Assembly: GCA_017940705.1 (NCBI GenBank)
Contig: JAGAYB010000276.1
Coordinates: 1-13,897, forward strand
From: Selenomonas sp.
GTDB lineage: Bacteria > Bacillota_C > Negativicutes > Selenomonadales > Selenomonadaceae
Length of the DNA: 13,897 nucleotides
Reading direction: 5' to 3'
The position numbers were made by a program, and so were the translations under genes. Below, piece after piece: positions 1 to 6,596 of the stretch; the stretch's first letter is position 1; each line of letters begins with the position of its first letter. The notes below the pieces were generated by a model. It had not been told where the DNA came from, ran no database searches, and worked only from the letters and a program-made list of their open reading frames with translations.

Positions 1-140
1 AACAGCATAAACGGAAAGCAAAGCTGACAGACGCGCCGTTGGCCTGCCCGGCGCAAGGTCACTATAAGGCACTATTTCCCTAGTGGGTCATTTAGTGGAG
101 TGAGAAAAAGTATTCCCACCTCCGCCAAGCTGAGCTGTAA
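1..140. other. Non-coding stretch with nested inverted repeats
   Basis: I see no convincing gene here. The only open frame from the left edge (frame 3) closes at a TAG at 81-83 and has no recognisable sequence. The stretch has RNA-like symmetry. GCGCCG (33-38) can pair with CGGCGC (49-54). CACTA (60-64) can pair with TAGTG (93-97), enclosing a second CACTA/TAGTG pair (70-74 with 81-85). ACAGC (2-6) can pair with GCTGT (134-138). It may be part of a structured RNA, or the tail of a transcript ending at the terminator at 179-216. I could not match it to 6S RNA, tmRNA, RNase P RNA, SRP RNA or a known riboswitch by eye. The strand is undecided. Confidence 0.3.
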
Positions 141-178
141 CAAATTGTATTTAAGCACGCATTGGCAAACTGCAATTT

Positions 179-216
179 AAAAAAGTCCATTGACATTTTT
201 TGTCAACGGACTTTTT
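179..216. terminator. Probable bidirectional intrinsic terminator
   Basis: GTCCATTGACA (185-195) pairs with TGTCAACGGAC (201-211) around a TTTTT loop, with a single A/C mismatch. Flanking A and T runs (179-184 and 212-216) extend the stem and supply a U tract in either direction. It lies about 30 bases beyond the stop of the leftward deacetylase gene, which it would terminate. It would also end any rightward transcript entering from the left edge. A weaker second hairpin, AAGGGA (222-227) with TCCCTT (238-243), follows and overlaps the end of the deacetylase gene. Confidence 0.75.
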
Positions 217-245
217 AGGTTAAGGGATTATTCACAGTCCCTTTT

Positions 246-1091
246 TTATGGCGTGGGAATGAATTTGGCAATAAAGGTGTGATTGTTGTCCAAAAGCTGC
301 TGGTGCAGTCGGGCAAGTGGGGCGAAAATCGGTGCGTATTGCAGACGCAGCCTGAACCGCATAAGGGTATGGTTGGTGCAGCCGAAGATGGGCACGCGGT
401 CCATAACATAACGGTTTTCGTCTTTATCGGCCAGACCGAAGTTGACGGTAAAGGCACCTTTATAGCCGGCCTCTTTGACTTTGCTCTGCAGTTCCTCATC
501 ATAGAAGCCGCAGGGGTAAGCCAGAAAATCTATATCTTTTTTAAGATACCATTCCAAGGCTTTTTTTGAGTTTGAAAGCTGATTCCATGTTTCTTCCGGG
601 CTGGTGGTATCCAGCTGGGCATGGGAAAGGGTGTGGCTTTCAAAATTCACCAGACCGCTTTCCTGCATTTCTAGCACCTGTGCCCAGGTCAGATAGTTGG
701 GGTAGGTGCTGATGAAATCAGATACCAGAAAAATTGTGCCCCGCAGGTTGTACTTCTGCAGTATGGGATAGGCACAGCGGTAGTTGTCGGCATAGCCGTC
801 ATCAAAAGTGATGATGACAGGTTTTTCCGGCAGCGGGGTGCCGGAGTCCCAGGCATCCAGCATTTCTTTAGGGGTGATGGTATGATAGCCGTTTTCCGCC
901 AGATACTTCATTTGGGCATCAAACTGGTTTGTGTGAACCGTGAGCGCGTTTTCGTCCCGGTCGTTAATCTGATGGTAGTTTAGTACCGGCACTGCCTGAT
1001 TGGGCTTGTGCATAATGTAGAACCCGGCACCTAAAAGAGTCAGGCAGATGACCAGCATGATTAGTGCCAGCCGCTTTATCCAGATTGTCAT
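246..1091 (-). CDS. Membrane-anchored NodB-family polysaccharide deacetylase
   Basis: The 281-residue product has a short basic N terminus and one hydrophobic segment (about residues 8-28), then a NodB-type carbohydrate esterase 4 domain. Visible motifs are TFDDGY (95-100, the catalytic and metal-binding aspartates 97-98), SHTLSH (152-157, metal-binding histidines) and AYPCG (191-195). The N-terminal VPVLNYH is typical of the PgaB/IcaB-like and YadE-like branch. Such enzymes remove acetyl groups from N-acetylated sugars of cell-wall or surface polysaccharides; here the domain would face the periplasm. The substrate cannot be read from sequence. The start at MTIW was chosen because AAGAGGA lies just upstream. 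An in-frame extension to 1160 adds 23 residues with no ribosome site and runs into the promoter. The gene diverges from purC and appears monocistronic. Confidence 0.88.
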   Translation of the reverse strand: MTIWIKRLALIMLVICLTLLGAGFYIMHKPNQAVPVLNYHQINDRDENALTVHTNQFDAQMKYLAENGYHTITPKEMLDAWDSGTPLPEKPVIITFDDGYADNYRCAYPILQKYNLRGTIFLVSDFISTYPNYLTWAQVLEMQESGLVNFESHTLSHAQLDTTSPEETWNQLSNSKKALEWYLKKDIDFLAYPCGFYDEELQSKVKEAGYKGAFTVNFGLADKDENRYVMDRVPIFGCTNHTLMRFRLRLQYAPIFAPLARLHQQLLDNNHTFIAKFIPTP

Positions 1092-1131
1092 TTGTATACA
1101 TCCTCTTAAATATGTATTTAATATGTTCACT

Positions 1132-1160
1132 AATATATACCAACGGCAAGGCGATGTCAA
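1132..1160 (-). promoter_or_regulatory. Promoter of the polysaccharide deacetylase gene
   Basis: On the minus strand, TTGACA (1160-1155) is followed after exactly 17 bases by TATATT (1137-1132), a near-consensus housekeeping sigma promoter. The expected start of transcription is near 1125, giving a leader of about 35 bases before the ATG at 1091. Its presence also argues against the longer version of the deacetylase ORF, which would overlap it. Confidence 0.75.
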
Positions 1161-1209
1161 ATGAAAAAGGACTTCGTGCCTTGGGGGATTTTAGCTTAAT
1201 GGTAAATCA

Positions 1210-1223
1210 AGGACATGTGTCCT
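1210..1223. promoter_or_regulatory. Palindrome upstream of the purC promoter, possible operator
   Basis: AGGACA (1210-1215) and TGTCCT (1218-1223) form perfect 6-bp arms around a 2-bp centre. The palindrome ends 8 bases before the -35 box of the pur promoter and lies between the two divergent promoters. Its size and placement suit a dimeric regulator. It does not resemble the Bacillus PurR box as I know it. No regulator gene is present in the window. Confidence 0.35.
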
Positions 1224-1231
1224 AAAAATCG

Positions 1232-1260
1232 TTGACAGGTAAAAAAAATCTCGTTATGAT
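1232..1260 (+). promoter_or_regulatory. Main promoter of the pur operon
   Basis: TTGACA (1232-1237) and TATGAT (1255-1260) are separated by exactly 17 bases. This is a strong housekeeping-type promoter. Transcription should start near 1267, leaving a leader of about 45 bases before purC. That is too short for a purine riboswitch, so control probably acts at the promoter or at translation. Confidence 0.85.
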
Positions 1261-1311
1261 GGAAGGGTCGATGATTCATTTTCTAGTATTTTATGGGAGA
1301 CGATAAAATCA

Positions 1312-2187
1312 ATGAAGACGTACAAACCTTTCAAATCTGGTAAAGTCCGCGAGGTTTATGAGGCTGATGGCAGCATCATTATGGTGGCTACGGACCGTAT
1401 TTCGGCCTTTGACCACATCCTGAAGAACAAGATTACGGACAAGGGGGCTATCCTCACCCAGATGTCACGGTTCTGGTTTGATTTCACGCGTGATATCATT
1501 CCTAACCACATGCTGTCGGTGGACAACGCTGATATGCCGGAGTTTTTCCAGCAGGAGGAATTCAAGGGCAACAGCATGAAGTGCAAGAAGCTGCACATGA
1601 TTCCGATGGAGTGCATTGTCCGTGGCTACATCACCGGCAGCGGCTGGGAAAGCTACAAGGCAGACGGCACCATCTGCGGCATCAAACTGCCGGCAGGCTT
1701 GCAGGAATCGGAAAAACTGCCCGAGCCGATTTTTACGCCCAGCACAAAAGCTGAACTTGGCGACCATGACGAAAACGTCTCTCTGGAGCAGGGTGCCAAG
1801 GTTTTGGAGAAGGAATTCCCCGGCCACGGTCAGGAATACGCAGAAAAGATTCGTGATTATACCATCGCCATTTACAAGAAATGCGCTGAGTATGCTTTGA
1901 CCAAGGGCATAATCATTGCGGATACGAAATTTGAGTTCGGTGTTGACGAGGATGGCAATATCGTACTGGGGGATGAAGTGCTGACCCCGGACAGTTCCCG
2001 TTTCTGGCCGCTTGCCGGCTATGAAAAGGGCAAGAGCCAGCCTTCCTATGACAAACAGTTTGTACGCGATTGGTTAAAGGCAAATCCGGACAGTGATTAT
2101 AAACTGCCGCAGGATATCATCGACAAGACCATTGCTAAATACAAAGAAGCCTATGAGCTTTTGACCGGGAAAGAATTTTCCAGATAA
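1312..2187 (+). CDS. purC: SAICAR synthase (PurC)
   Basis: PurC joins CAIR and aspartate with ATP to give SAICAR, a cytosolic step of IMP synthesis. The 291-residue product begins with the family N terminus SGKVREVY (9-16), and VATDRISAFD (25-34) follows. The signature IPMECIVRGYITGSGW spans about 97-112. IADTKFEFG (202-210) and GDEVLTPDSSRFWP (220-233) complete the active-site region. Length is on the long side of normal, close to the fungal-like and Firmicutes forms of about 290 residues. The start is preceded by GGGAGA (1295-1300), 11 bases upstream of the ATG. It is the first gene of the pur cluster, directly under the promoter at 1232-1260. A gap of 106 bases separates it from purE, the largest gap within the run. 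Confidence 0.97.
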   Translation: MKTYKPFKSGKVREVYEADGSIIMVATDRISAFDHILKNKITDKGAILTQMSRFWFDFTRDIIPNHMLSVDNADMPEFFQQEEFKGNSMKCKKLHMIPMECIVRGYITGSGWESYKADGTICGIKLPAGLQESEKLPEPIFTPSTKAELGDHDENVSLEQGAKVLEKEFPGHGQEYAEKIRDYTIAIYKKCAEYALTKGIIIADTKFEFGVDEDGNIVLGDEVLTPDSSRFWPLAGYEKGKSQPSYDKQFVRDWLKANPDSDYKLPQDIIDKTIAKYKEAYELLTGKEFSR

Positions 2188-2209
2188 AATAAGGGGACAA
2201 GAGAAGCGG

Positions 2210-2242
2210 CGGACTTAAAGCACATTGGTGGCCTTAAGTCCG
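2210..2242 (+). other. Inverted repeat between purC and purE
   Basis: CGGACTTAA (2210-2218) pairs perfectly with TTAAGTCCG (2234-2242) around a 15-base loop. No U run follows (the next bases are TCAGCCCCC), so it is not a standard terminator. In the mRNA it would be a stable intercistronic hairpin, possibly protecting the purC message or changing the purC:purE ratio. As DNA it could also be a protein-binding palindrome. Confidence 0.55.
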
Positions 2243-2293
2243 TCAGCCCCCATAGTTTTATATAAGTGTTTGGGGAAAGGAGAGCAAATTATA

Positions 2294-2779
2294 ATGAAAG
2301 CAGCAATTCTTATGGGCAGCGATTCTGACTGGCCGATTTTGAAACCGGCGGCGGATTTGCTTAAAAGTTTTGGCATAGAGATTGAAGTCGTAGTGGCCTC
2401 TGCTCATCGCACCCCGGCTAAGGTGCGTGAGTTTGTTTTGTCTGCGCCGGAAAAAGGCGTGGGCGTATTCATTGTGGCTGCCGGGGCAGCTGCGCATCTG
2501 GCAGGTGTTGTGGCAAGCTATACCACTCTGCCCGTTATTGGTGTGCCCATCAATGCTACGGCATTGAATGGTATGGACGCATTGCTGAGCACTGTACAGA
2601 TGCCCTCCGGCGTGCCGGTGGCTACGATGGCTGTCAATGGTGCCAAGAATGCGGCGATTTTTGCTGTGCAGATTTTTGCTGTGGGCAATGCCGAACTGAC
2701 GGAAAAGCTGGCGGCGTACCGCGAAAAAATGGCAGAAGAAGTGGAAAAGAAAGCAGCCCGTGTTGCTGCGCAGCTTTAA
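2294..2779 (+). CDS. purE: N5-CAIR mutase, class I PurE
   Basis: PurE makes CAIR, the substrate of PurC, by moving the carboxyl group of N5-CAIR. The 161-residue product carries GSDSDWP (8-14), SAHRTP (36-41, catalytic His38), a glycine/alanine-rich loop with AAHLAG (66-71), and MPSGVPVAT (103-111). These match class I bacterial PurE, which normally depends on PurK; no purK is present in this window. The loop departs slightly from the usual AAHLPG. The start at MKAAILMGS is set by AAAGGAG (2276-2282), 11 bases upstream. The same frame is open back to 2225, but that extension has no ribosome site and covers the intercistronic hairpin. The C-terminal 20 residues are an alanine- and lysine-rich helix. 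Confidence 0.96.
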   Translation: MKAAILMGSDSDWPILKPAADLLKSFGIEIEVVVASAHRTPAKVREFVLSAPEKGVGVFIVAAGAAAHLAGVVASYTTLPVIGVPINATALNGMDALLSTVQMPSGVPVATMAVNGAKNAAIFAVQIFAVGNAELTEKLAAYREKMAEEVEKKAARVAAQL

Positions 2780-2841
2780 GGCGCGCACTGGCGGACTGCT
2801 TTTTTGGTATTTTATAAATAAAGTGAGAGATAAACATAACC

Positions 2842-4284
2842 ATGTATGAAAATGGCTATAATTTAGAACCGAAATGGAAAGAAGAGTGTGGCGTTTACGG
2901 CGTTTTCTCCCATACGGAGGATGTGTCCGCCCTGACGTATTTGGGGCTGTATGCGCTGCAGCATCGGGGGCAGGAAAGCGCCGGCATCGCGATTACGGAC
3001 GGCGCCTGGATGGATGTGAACCGGGGCATGGGGCTGGTCAATGAGGTTTTCCGTCACCAGATTCCCCACATGGAGAATCAGTGCATTGCCATCGGCCATG
3101 TGCGCTATTCCACTACGGGCTCCAGCCTGCTCTGCAATACCCAGCCGCTGATGGTAAATTATTCCGGCGGCAAAATTGCGCTGGCGCATAACGGCAACCT
3201 GACTAATGCGGCAGAAATCCGCCACGATTTGGAAGAGCAGGGGACGATTTTCCAGACTTCCATTGACTCCGAGGTGTTTGTAAATCTCATTGCCCGCAGC
3301 CGGGCGGAGACGGTGGAAGAAAAAATTATCGAGAGCCTGAAAAAAATCCGCGGAGCTTACTGTCTTACGATTATGACCGAGGACAAGCTGATTGGCGCCC
3401 GTGACCCGCAGGGCTTCCGTCCCTTATGCCTGGGCAGGACGGAAGAGGGAAGCTACATCCTGTCCTCAGAAAGCTGCGGCCTTGATGTGGCCGGAGCCGA
3501 GTTTATCCGGGATATTGCCCCCGGGGAAATGGTGGTCATTGATGACGGCGGTGTCAGGTCATATCCTTTCGCGACTGATGAGAAGAAAGCAGCCTGTATC
3601 TTCGAGTACATTTATTTTGCCCGTCCCGATTCGGTGATTGACGGTCAAAGTGTTCATGATGCCCGGTTTATGATGGGACGCGTGCTGGCCAGAGAATCCG
3701 GGTTTAAGGGCGATATCGTCATTTCCGTGCCGGACTCCGGTACTACGGCGGCTACGGGCTTTGCCTATGAGTCGGGGATTCCCTTTATGGAAGGTCTCAT
3801 AAAAAACCGTTATATCGGGCGTACCTTCATTCAGCCTACCCAGAAAAAGCGTGATAACAGCGTAAAGCTGAAGCTCAATGCCATCCGCTCCGTAGTGAAC
3901 GGTAAGTCGGTTATCATGGTGGATGATTCCATCGTCCGTGGTACTACCAGCGGCAAAATCGTGCGCCTGCTCCGTCAGGCAGGGGCTAAAGAGGTTCACA
4001 TGTGCGTCAGCAGTCCGCCTATCGGCTATCCCTGCTATTACGGCATTGATACATCGGTGCGCAAGGAGCTGATTGCCGCCACGAAAACTGTGGAGGAGAT
4101 TCGCCAGTTTATCGGGGCAGATAGTTTGCATTTCCTGTCCCTTGAAGGGCTGAAATCATGTGTGTCGGCAGTCAATGCCGATGATATGTGCTATGCCTGC
4201 TTTAACCGCGCTTACCCCATTGCCGATGGAGAGCGGCCGGCAGGTGACAGCAAGTATGTATTTGAACAGCGTAAGCATAGTTAA
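2842..4284 (+). CDS. purF: Amidophosphoribosyltransferase (PurF)
   Basis: PurF commits PRPP to purine synthesis by transferring glutamine-derived ammonia to it. The 480-residue product has an N-terminal glutaminase domain. Its nucleophile Cys16 (in ECGVYG) would be exposed after removal of a 15-residue propeptide, as in the Bacillus subtilis enzyme. LQHRGQESAG lies at 39-48 and HNGNLTNA at 116-123. The phosphoribosyltransferase domain carries the PRPP loop VIMVDDSIVRGTTS (357-370). Cys252, Cys398, Cys450 and Cys453 (CYAC) match the positions of the four [4Fe-4S] ligands of the Bacillus enzyme, so this should be the oxygen-sensitive type, fitting an anaerobe. The ribosome site, AGTGAGAG around 2822-2829, is modest. 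It lies 62 bases after purE and 21 before purM. Confidence 0.97.
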   Translation: MYENGYNLEPKWKEECGVYGVFSHTEDVSALTYLGLYALQHRGQESAGIAITDGAWMDVNRGMGLVNEVFRHQIPHMENQCIAIGHVRYSTTGSSLLCNTQPLMVNYSGGKIALAHNGNLTNAAEIRHDLEEQGTIFQTSIDSEVFVNLIARSRAETVEEKIIESLKKIRGAYCLTIMTEDKLIGARDPQGFRPLCLGRTEEGSYILSSESCGLDVAGAEFIRDIAPGEMVVIDDGGVRSYPFATDEKKAACIFEYIYFARPDSVIDGQSVHDARFMMGRVLARESGFKGDIVISVPDSGTTAATGFAYESGIPFMEGLIKNRYIGRTFIQPTQKKRDNSVKLKLNAIRSVVNGKSVIMVDDSIVRGTTSGKIVRLLRQAGAKEVHMCVSSPPIGYPCYYGIDTSVRKELIAATKTVEEIRQFIGADSLHFLSLEGLKSCVSAVNADDMCYACFNRAYPIADGERPAGDSKYVFEQRKHS

Positions 4285-4305
4285 AAAGTGAGGAAACAGC
4301 TGATA

Positions 4306-5367
4306 ATGACGGAGAATAAAGCAGGAATTACCTATAAAGACGCCGGGGTGGATATTGATGCCGGCAACAAGTCGGTGGAACTTATAAAGGAAAGTGTCAG
4401 AGCTACCTACCGTCCTGAGGTCTTGGGGGATTTGGGCGGTTTTGGCGGCCTCTTTGCCCTGAACAGCGGCAAGTACAAGGAACCGGTGCTGGTGTCCGGC
4501 ACTGACGGTGTCGGCACAAAACTCAAACTGGCCTTTATGCTGGACAAGCATGATACCATCGGTCAGGATGCGGTGGCCATGTGCGTAAATGACATTCTGG
4601 TACAGGGCGCAGAACCACTCTTTTTCCTCGACTATCTGGCCGTGGGCAAACTGGACCCTGAACAGGTGGCAGACGTGGTCAAAGGCGTAGCCGGAGCCTG
4701 CAAGGAGTCGGGCTGTGCCCTGATTGGCGGTGAAACCGCTGAAATGAACGGCTTTTATCCTCAGGGGGAATATGATATTGCCGGTTTTGCTGTAGGCGTG
4801 GTGGAAAAGAGCAGGCTGATTACCAGCGCCAAAGTCAAGGCCGGGGATGTAATTCTCGGCCTGCCGTCCTCCGGCGTCCATTCCAACGGGTACTCGCTCG
4901 TGCGCCGCATCGTCTTTGACCATAAAGGCTTTAAAGGCGATGAGTACATGGAAGACCTGGGCAGAACCATCGGCGAGGAACTGCTGACGCCGACCCGGCT
5001 CTATCCGCGGGCCTGCCTGCCGCTGATAGAGAAATTTGATATTCACGGGATGGTGCATATCACCGGCGGCGGTTTCTATGAAAATATCCCCCGGGCGCTG
5101 CCTGAGGAGCTGGCTGTGGAAATTGACACGGGCAAATGGGAAATGCCGGCAATCTTCCGCCTGCTGCAGCAATGGGGAAATGTGGCGTGGCCGGAGATGT
5201 ACCGTACCTTCAACATGGGCATCGGCATGATTCTCATCGTGCCTGCGGCAGAAGCAGACGCGGTCAAGGCGCATTTACAGCAGGCAGATGAGGTTGTTTA
5301 TGAAATTGGCCGGGTGGTAAAAGGCAATCATGATGTGACTTTACAGGGCGGTGTGTTTGGTGCGTAA
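4306..5367 (+). CDS. purM: AIR synthase, FGAM cyclo-ligase (PurM)
   Basis: PurM closes the imidazole ring of FGAM with ATP to form AIR. The 353-residue product has the full family pattern: YKDAGVDIDAGN (10-21), GGFGGLF (44-50), SGTDGVGTKLKLA (64-76), the conserved CVNDIL (93-98), IGGETAEMNGFY (140-151), LPSSGVHSNGYSLVR (186-200) and HITGGGFYENIPR (251-263). The frame is open from a GTG at 4288. The ATG at 4306 is preferred because AGTGAGG (about 4287-4293) then serves as its ribosome site and the protein begins like its relatives. Its last 8 bases overlap the start of purN, which implies translational coupling of two consecutively acting folate- and amide-processing steps in the operon. Confidence 0.96.
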   Translation: MTENKAGITYKDAGVDIDAGNKSVELIKESVRATYRPEVLGDLGGFGGLFALNSGKYKEPVLVSGTDGVGTKLKLAFMLDKHDTIGQDAVAMCVNDILVQGAEPLFFLDYLAVGKLDPEQVADVVKGVAGACKESGCALIGGETAEMNGFYPQGEYDIAGFAVGVVEKSRLITSAKVKAGDVILGLPSSGVHSNGYSLVRRIVFDHKGFKGDEYMEDLGRTIGEELLTPTRLYPRACLPLIEKFDIHGMVHITGGGFYENIPRALPEELAVEIDTGKWEMPAIFRLLQQWGNVAWPEMYRTFNMGIGMILIVPAAEADAVKAHLQQADEVVYEIGRVVKGNHDVTLQGGVFGA

Positions 5368-5968
5368 AGAAAAGCTGGGTGTTCTTTGTTCCGGCCGGGG
5401 CACGGATCTGCAGTCCATTATTGATGCCATTGCCGCAGGGCAGGTACCGGCAGAAATTGCCATCGTACTGACGGATAAAGAGGCCTATGCCCTGCAGCGA
5501 GCCCGTCAGGCCGGCATTGAAGCTGTCTGTGTTGACCGCAGACAGTATGATGGCCGTGAGCCCTTTGAAAAAGCCCTGATTGAAAAGCTGGAGGCGGCAG
5601 GCGTAACGCTGGTGGTATTGGCCGGCTTTATGCGGATACTGAGCCCGTATTTTGTGGGGCATTTTGCCGGACGGATTATGAATATTCATCCGGCCCTGCT
5701 GCCCAGTTTCCCCGGGGCGCATGCCCATCGGGATGTACTGGCCTACGGTGTCAAGGTCAGCGGTTGTACCGTGCATTTTGTGGATGAAGGTACAGATTCC
5801 GGGCCTATCATCATGCAGGCGGCAGTACCGGTGCTGGACGATGATACGGAAGAGACTTTGGGGGCAAGGGTTCTCAAAGAGGAACACAGGATTTATCCCG
5901 AATGTATCCGGCTGTACTGTGAAGGCAAGTTAAAAGTTGACGGCCGTAAGGTGACGATTTTGGAATAA
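5360..5968 (+). CDS. purN: GAR transformylase, folate-dependent (PurN)
   Basis: PurN formylates GAR using 10-formyltetrahydrofolate. The 202-residue product has the nucleotide-binding N terminus LCSGRGTDLQS (9-19). Its catalytic triad, equivalent to Asn106, His108 and Asp144 of E. coli, appears as Asn108 and His110 in NIHPALLPSFPG and Asp146 in VDEGTDSGPII. The start is probably the GTG at 5360, giving MRKEKLGVL and an 8-base overlap with purM. AGGGCGG (about 5345-5351) is suitably placed for that start. The GTG at 5351 would add three residues but lies too close to this site, and TTG at 5357 is also possible. The folate-dependent enzyme is present, so at least this formyl step does not need the formate-using PurT. 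Confidence 0.95.
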   Translation: MRKEKLGVLCSGRGTDLQSIIDAIAAGQVPAEIAIVLTDKEAYALQRARQAGIEAVCVDRRQYDGREPFEKALIEKLEAAGVTLVVLAGFMRILSPYFVGHFAGRIMNIHPALLPSFPGAHAHRDVLAYGVKVSGCTVHFVDEGTDSGPIIMQAAVPVLDDDTEETLGARVLKEEHRIYPECIRLYCEGKLKVDGRKVTILE

Positions 5969-5990
5969 GTGTCGTAAAGGAGACAGATAA

Positions 5991-6584
5991 ATGCAGATTA
6001 AGCGTGCCCTGATTAGCGTATCCAACAAGGACGGCGTGGTGGACTTTGCCCGTCAGCTCCATGCAGCCGGTGTGGAGATTATCTCTACCGGCGGTACCAT
6101 GAAGGCTATAAAGGAAGCGGGGATTCCCGTGACCTATGTCAGCGATGTGACAGGTTTTCCTGAAATCATGGACGGCCGGGTAAAAACTCTTAATCCCTAC
6201 ATTCATGGCGGCATTTTGGCTGTCCGTGACAATGCCGAGCATGTGGCGCAGATGGAAAAGCATGGCATTAAGGGCATTGACCTTGTAGCGGTCAATCTCT
6301 ATCCCTTTAAGGAAACCATTGAGAGACCCGGTGTGACGCTGTCTGAGGCCATTGAAAACATTGATATCGGCGGCCCGGCTATGGTGCGTGCGTCAGCGAA
6401 GAATTTTAAATACGTCACCATCGTCACCAATCCGGCCAGATATGCTGAGGTCATTGCCCAGATTAAGGAAAATGGCGGCGTGGACGATAAAACCCGTATG
6501 GAACTGGCTCAGGAAGCCTTTGCACATACGGCAGCATACGATACGATGATTCAGGATTACTTAAAACAGCAGTTGGCAAAATAA
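5991..6584 (+). CDS. purH: Stand-alone IMP cyclohydrolase (N-terminal half of PurH)
   Basis: This enzyme closes FAICAR to IMP, the last step of the pathway. The 197-residue product is only the MGS-like cyclohydrolase domain. It has [10 protein letters not shown] (6-15), ISTGGT (31-36), [17 protein letters not shown] (53-69), IHGGIL (71-76), [10 protein letters not shown] (97-106) and [17 protein letters not shown] (122-138). Ordinary bifunctional PurH is about 510-530 residues, with an AICAR transformylase domain containing an RYGENPHQ-like motif. Here a TAA stop falls just after the cyclohydrolase domain and purD begins 12 bases later. There is therefore no room for a decayed second half. 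AAAGGAG (5977-5983) precedes the ATG. The transformylase must be a separate gene elsewhere. I recall stand-alone IMP cyclohydrolases annotated in other Negativicutes, but cannot confirm that here. Confidence 0.93.
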   Translation: MQIKRALISVSNKDGVVDFARQLHAAGVEIISTGGTMKAIKEAGIPVTYVSDVTGFPEIMDGRVKTLNPYIHGGILAVRDNAEHVAQMEKHGIKGIDLVAVNLYPFKETIERPGVTLSEAIENIDIGGPAMVRASAKNFKYVTIVTNPARYAEVIAQIKENGGVDDKTRMELAQEAFAHTAAYDTMIQDYLKQQLAK

Positions 6585-6596
6585 GAGGTAAACGAC

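Noticed and set aside
1092..1160. N-terminal extension of the deacetylase by 23 residues
   Set aside because: It would overlap its own promoter, has no ribosome site, and displaces the signal-anchor from the N terminus.
1261..1311. Purine or other metabolite riboswitch before purC
   Set aside because: The expected leader is about 45 bases, too short for a known purine aptamer, and no conserved aptamer core is visible.
2225..2293. N-terminal extension of PurE by 23 residues
   Set aside because: PurE proteins begin at the MGSDSD region; a good ribosome site immediately precedes the ATG at 2294, and the extension covers a hairpin.
2770..2811. Terminator between purE and purF (GCAG...CTGC followed by TTTTTT)
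   Set aside because: The stem is only 4 bp with a 22-base loop, and the genes on both sides belong to one pathway, so a real stop is unlikely.
4156..5274. Long open frame of 372 codons on the minus strand
   Set aside because: It lies opposite the certain purF end and purM gene, has no recognisable motifs, and mirrors their codon bias.
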